Part shown: positions 61,475 to 64,000 of the stretch, one piece after another
How positions within the stretch are numbered: position 1 is the first letter of the stretch
Layout: the number at the start of each line of letters is the position of its first letter
Origin: Phaeocystidibacter sp965659725
GTDB lineage: Bacteria > Bacteroidota > Bacteroidia > Flavobacteriales > Schleiferiaceae
Reading direction: 5' to 3'
DNA length: 64,000 nucleotides
Assembly (NCBI GenBank): GCA_965659725.1
Contig: CBFHXG010000009.1
Span: 1-64,000 of the forward strand
Notes under the pieces: generated by a model
What the model was told of the DNA's origin: nothing
The model's input: the letters and a program-made list of their open reading frames with translations, nothing else
Databases searched by the model: none
Program-made: the position numbers and the translations under genes

Positions 61475-62635
61475 GGTCTTACCTTCCAAATATTCCAGCA
61501 TGGCACCTCCTCCGGTGCTCACGTAACTCACTTGATCGGCTAGATTGAACTTCTTCACCGCTGCAACGGAGTCTCCTCCACCTACCAATGAAAACGCGCC
61601 ATTTTTCGTGGCTTTTGCAATGGCCTCTCCCAATTGTTTCGTTCCGGCACTGAATGCTTCAAATTCAAATACGCCTAGAGGACCGTTCCAAAGGATTGTC
61701 TTTGAATTGGCGATCACTTTTGAATACTTTTCAATGGTCTTCGGACCGATGTCCAAGCCCATCCACCCATCTTCTATGGCATCTGCCTCCGTAAGTTGAG
61801 TGTTCGCATCCGCCTTGAAATCATCTGCGTTCAATGAATCTACAGGAAGGTGGAAAGTTACATTCTGTTCAGAAGCCTTGCTCAGCAAGGTATTTGCTAG
61901 TTCTAGCTTGTCATCTTCAACGAGAGAATTGCCCACTTTACCTCCTTGAGCCTTCAAGAAAGTATAGGCCATACCACCACCGATGATCAGGTTATCAACG
62001 CGTGCCATGAGGTTAGTAATGATATCTATCTTACTGCTGACCTTAGCTCCACCCACGATAGCTGTCACTGGCTTTTCATCAGAGTGGAGAACCTTGTCTA
62101 CGTTCTCGATCTCATTGCCCATCACGTAGCCAAAGGCCTTTCTTCCTTCAAACTTGGAAGCAATGATGGCCGTGCTGGCATGCGCTCTATGGGCTGTTCC
62201 GAACGCGTCGTTTACATAAAAATCGCCATGTTTTGCCAATGCCTCTGCAAACGCCGTGTCACCAGCCTCTTCACCCGCGTGATAACGAAGGTTTTCTAGA
62301 AGTAGGGCTTGACCTGGCTTCAATTGAGCTGACATTTCGTGTGCTTCTGATGAAACACAATCCGAAGCGAACTGGACGTCAACGCCCAATAACTTGGATA
62401 AATGCGCTTGCACTGGGCGAAGGGAGAACTCAGGGTTTGCCTCTCCTTTCGGTCGGCCTAAGTGAGACATCAATACGAGTGAACCACCGTCTTTCAACAC
62501 TTTCTGCAACGTTGGAATGGTTGCTTGGATTCGAGTGTCATCCGTGATCTCTTTACTCTCATTAAGTGGAACATTAAAATCAACGCGGATGAGAACTCGT
62601 TTTCCCTCGAATGAAAAATCATCAATTGTTTTCAT
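61445..62635 (-). CDS. pgk: Phosphoglycerate kinase
   Basis: From the ATG at 62635 the protein has 396 residues. A longer start at 62692 would include the promoter. Motifs: RVLIRVDFNVPL at the N-terminus, LVLMSHLGRPKGEANPEFSL, VGGAKVSSKIDIITNL, LIIGGGMAYTFLKAQGGKVG and the C-terminal GGGDSVAAVKKF. It makes ATP from 1,3-bisphosphoglycerate in glycolysis. Confidence 0.97.
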   Translation of the reverse strand: MKTIDDFSFEGKRVLIRVDFNVPLNESKEITDDTRIQATIPTLQKVLKDGGSLVLMSHLGRPKGEANPEFSLRPVQAHLSKLLGVDVQFASDCVSSEAHEMSAQLKPGQALLLENLRYHAGEEAGDTAFAEALAKHGDFYVNDAFGTAHRAHASTAIIASKFEGRKAFGYVMGNEIENVDKVLHSDEKPVTAIVGGAKVSSKIDIITNLMARVDNLIIGGGMAYTFLKAQGGKVGNSLVEDDKLELANTLLSKASEQNVTFHLPVDSLNADDFKADANTQLTEADAIEDGWMGLDIGPKTIEKYSKVIANSKTILWNGPLGVFEFEAFSAGTKQLGEAIAKATKNGAFSLVGGGDSVAAVKKFNLADQVSYVSTGGGAMLEYLEGKTLPGIQAILD

Positions 62636-62656
62636 GGCTTCTATTTGATCAGAGAA

Positions 62657-62689
62657 CAAAAGTAACACCCTCACTCGAACCCTCCGCAA
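62657..62689 (-). promoter_or_regulatory. Promoter of pgk
   Basis: The minus-strand reading is TTG, a 22 nt spacer and TACTTTTG (62657-62664), matching TAnnTTTG. It lies 21 nt before the pgk ATG. Confidence 0.5.
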
Positions 62690-62701
62690 CAAGAAGATTT
62701 T

Positions 62702-62709
62702 TACCTTCG
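62702..62709 (+). promoter_or_regulatory. Candidate -7 box (TACCTTCG), 4 nt before ATG
   Basis: Seven of eight positions match TAnnTTTG, and four bases separate it from the delta' ATG at 62714. Confidence 0.35.
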
Positions 62710-62713
62710 CTTT

Positions 62714-63844
62714 ATGTTGTTTGCAGACATTCCAGGACTAACTGAGCTCAAGGATAAGCTTAGGTCCAATATCCAGCGAAATAAGATCCCACATGCACAG
62801 TTATTTGTGGGTGAGGAGGGATCGGCTGCGCTCGCCTTGGCCATAGCCTATGCTCAGTATGCACAGTGTAAGGACCCCAGTGAAGACTCATGTGGAGCGT
62901 GTGCTTCTTGCAAGCAATTCCACTCATTGCAGCACCCTGACCTCCACTTTGCTTTCCCGGTGGCGAAGACGAAGAGCTCTTCGGACAAGCCCACGAGTGA
63001 TGAGTTTCTCAATGATTGGCGTAACACTTTAACTGTCAACCCATATCTACTTTATATCGAGTGGTTATCGGTGATCGGGGTCGAGAACAAACAAGCGCAA
63101 CTATCTGTATATCAAGCTAGTAAGATAGCTGAGAAACTTCAATTAAAGAGCTATTCGGGTGGATTGAAGGTGTTGATCCTTTGGATGCCTGAAAAGTTAA
63201 ACAATGCAGCGGCAAACAAACTGCTCAAACTTATTGAAGAGCCTGAGGGTAAGACACTTATCATCATGGTGACGCATCATGAGGAGAACGTACTCGGAAC
63301 CATTCGATCTCGTTGTCAGGCTGTAAATGTACCTCCTGTAAACTTGGAGGCGCTTCAAGCTTTTGTTGAAACTAAGAACCAGACCGCTGTGGCGTCTGCC
63401 CTTATTGCAGGTTTAGCCCAGGGACAGCCGGGGTTGGCCCTACGCGCTTTGCAGAATCCGCAGTGGCTTCAAGAGGATGCTACTCGCTTTACACAATGGG
63501 TGAGGGTAAGTTTTCAGCGGAAAGTTCAAGGGATGATCGACTGGTCGGACGAAACTTCTAGTTTGGGCAGGGAGCGCTTGAAGAGCTTCTTGCACTTTGC
63601 GTTAGATGGTTTCGAACAGGCCTTGAGCTATAATTATGGTGCGCATCAAAACGATCCGTTCGCTATCAGCGGGATTGATTTCAAGTTCGAGAAATTCGCG
63701 CCATTTGTTCACAACTTGAACATCATAGAGATCAGTGAGCACATCAACCAGGCGATCTATGAGATCGAGCGCAATTTGAACCCGAAGATCGTACTATTGG
63801 ACCTATCGTTCCAGATTGCGCGTGCCCTCAATGTAAAGTCTTGA
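62714..63844 (+). CDS. holB: DNA polymerase III delta' subunit (clamp-loader AAA+ protein)
   Basis: The 376-residue protein is a AAA+ clamp-loader subunit. The P-loop is degenerate (LFVGEEGSAALALAIAYA, without GKT), as expected for delta', which does not hydrolyse ATP. A zinc module follows (CKDPSEDSCGACASCKQFH). Further motifs are KVLILWMPEKLNNAAANKLL, KLIEEPEGKTLIIMVTHHEE and the SRC motif in TIRSRCQAVNVPP. It is divergent from pgk. Confidence 0.9.
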   Translation: MLFADIPGLTELKDKLRSNIQRNKIPHAQLFVGEEGSAALALAIAYAQYAQCKDPSEDSCGACASCKQFHSLQHPDLHFAFPVAKTKSSSDKPTSDEFLNDWRNTLTVNPYLLYIEWLSVIGVENKQAQLSVYQASKIAEKLQLKSYSGGLKVLILWMPEKLNNAAANKLLKLIEEPEGKTLIIMVTHHEENVLGTIRSRCQAVNVPPVNLEALQAFVETKNQTAVASALIAGLAQGQPGLALRALQNPQWLQEDATRFTQWVRVSFQRKVQGMIDWSDETSSLGRERLKSFLHFALDGFEQALSYNYGAHQNDPFAISGIDFKFEKFAPFVHNLNIIEISEHINQAIYEIERNLNPKIVLLDLSFQIARALNVKS

Positions 63845-64000
63845 TCCACAACAGCTTACAAAAATAACGTTAGAGCGCACAACTCTCTACAGTAGGGGTG
63901 TTGGTGCGTAGAAGGGTGAAAATCGCTTAAATCGCCTCTAATTAGCCTTTTTTAGCACGTAAACTAGGCTGCTCATGTTCTTGGATGCTCTTCCCCGTAA
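63845..64000. other. Window end with no gene seen
   Basis: The last 156 bases show no convincing open frame, terminator or repeat. Confidence 0.5.

Overview
The window is chromosomal DNA from a marine member of the Bacteroidota, most likely Flavobacteriales. Evidence: a proton-pumping proteorhodopsin; type IX secretion (T9SS) substrates with both type A and type B C-terminal sorting domains; the T9SS/gliding lipoprotein PorW/SprE; a split F1Fo ATP synthase operon (a, c, b, delta, alpha, gamma subunits without beta and epsilon); IPExxxVDY and DUF4399 proteins; and several promoter-like TAnnTTTG boxes instead of sigma-70 boxes. No tRNA, rRNA, CRISPR array or phage was seen.

Layout. 1-9 kb: envelope proteins (a partial secreted protein, a membrane protein with a small N-terminal domain, a SIMPL protein, a T9SS type A protein), then a GNAT acetyltransferase / sodium symporter / PLP racemase operon, an intergenic repeat and the proteorhodopsin gene. 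9-15 kb: thioesterase, DUF4399 lipoprotein, biotin carrier protein, M1 aminopeptidase, RseP-type site-2 protease, then a GC-rich inverted-repeat element. 15.5-21 kb: an overlapping ECF sigma / transmembrane protein with beta-barrel domain / lipoprotein operon, a YwaF-like membrane protein, and a DtxR/MntR-ZIP operon facing a TonB-dependent receptor, with palindromes at both promoters. 23.5-34.9 kb: one 3759-residue SprB-like surface protein with about 44 repeats. 35-38.4 kb: a decaying zone with three in-frame TGA codons in one gene, one in the convergent HEAT gene, an orphan T9SS sorting domain and a second copy of the GC-rich element. 38.4-43 kb: Hsp15-like protein, esterase, a four-helix-bundle cassette bounded by inverted TTAGGGTG-type tandem repeats, enoyl-CoA hydratase, SIMPL protein and an NtrY-like kinase. 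43-52 kb: porW/sprE, bactofilin, AtpZ-like protein, a membrane protein and atpBEFHAG, all on the minus strand. 52-64 kb: M23 peptidase, rnhA, purN, acpP-fabF-rnc-IPExxxVDY-pyk-PCD, pheS, two tandem lipoproteins, cvpA, pgk and a DNA polymerase III delta' gene.

Functional links. Much of the window serves the cell envelope: T9SS machinery (PorW) with its cargo (the giant repeat adhesin and a type A protein), and proton-motive-force hardware (ATP synthase, proteorhodopsin). The most unusual signals are the TGA-interrupted convergent genes, the paired GC-rich elements, the four-helix cassette, the palindrome-decorated metal-regulation divergon, a recurrent promoter layout placing TAnnTTTG exactly 4 nt before ATG (possible leaderless mRNAs), and the sigma/trans-envelope barrel/lipoprotein operon.
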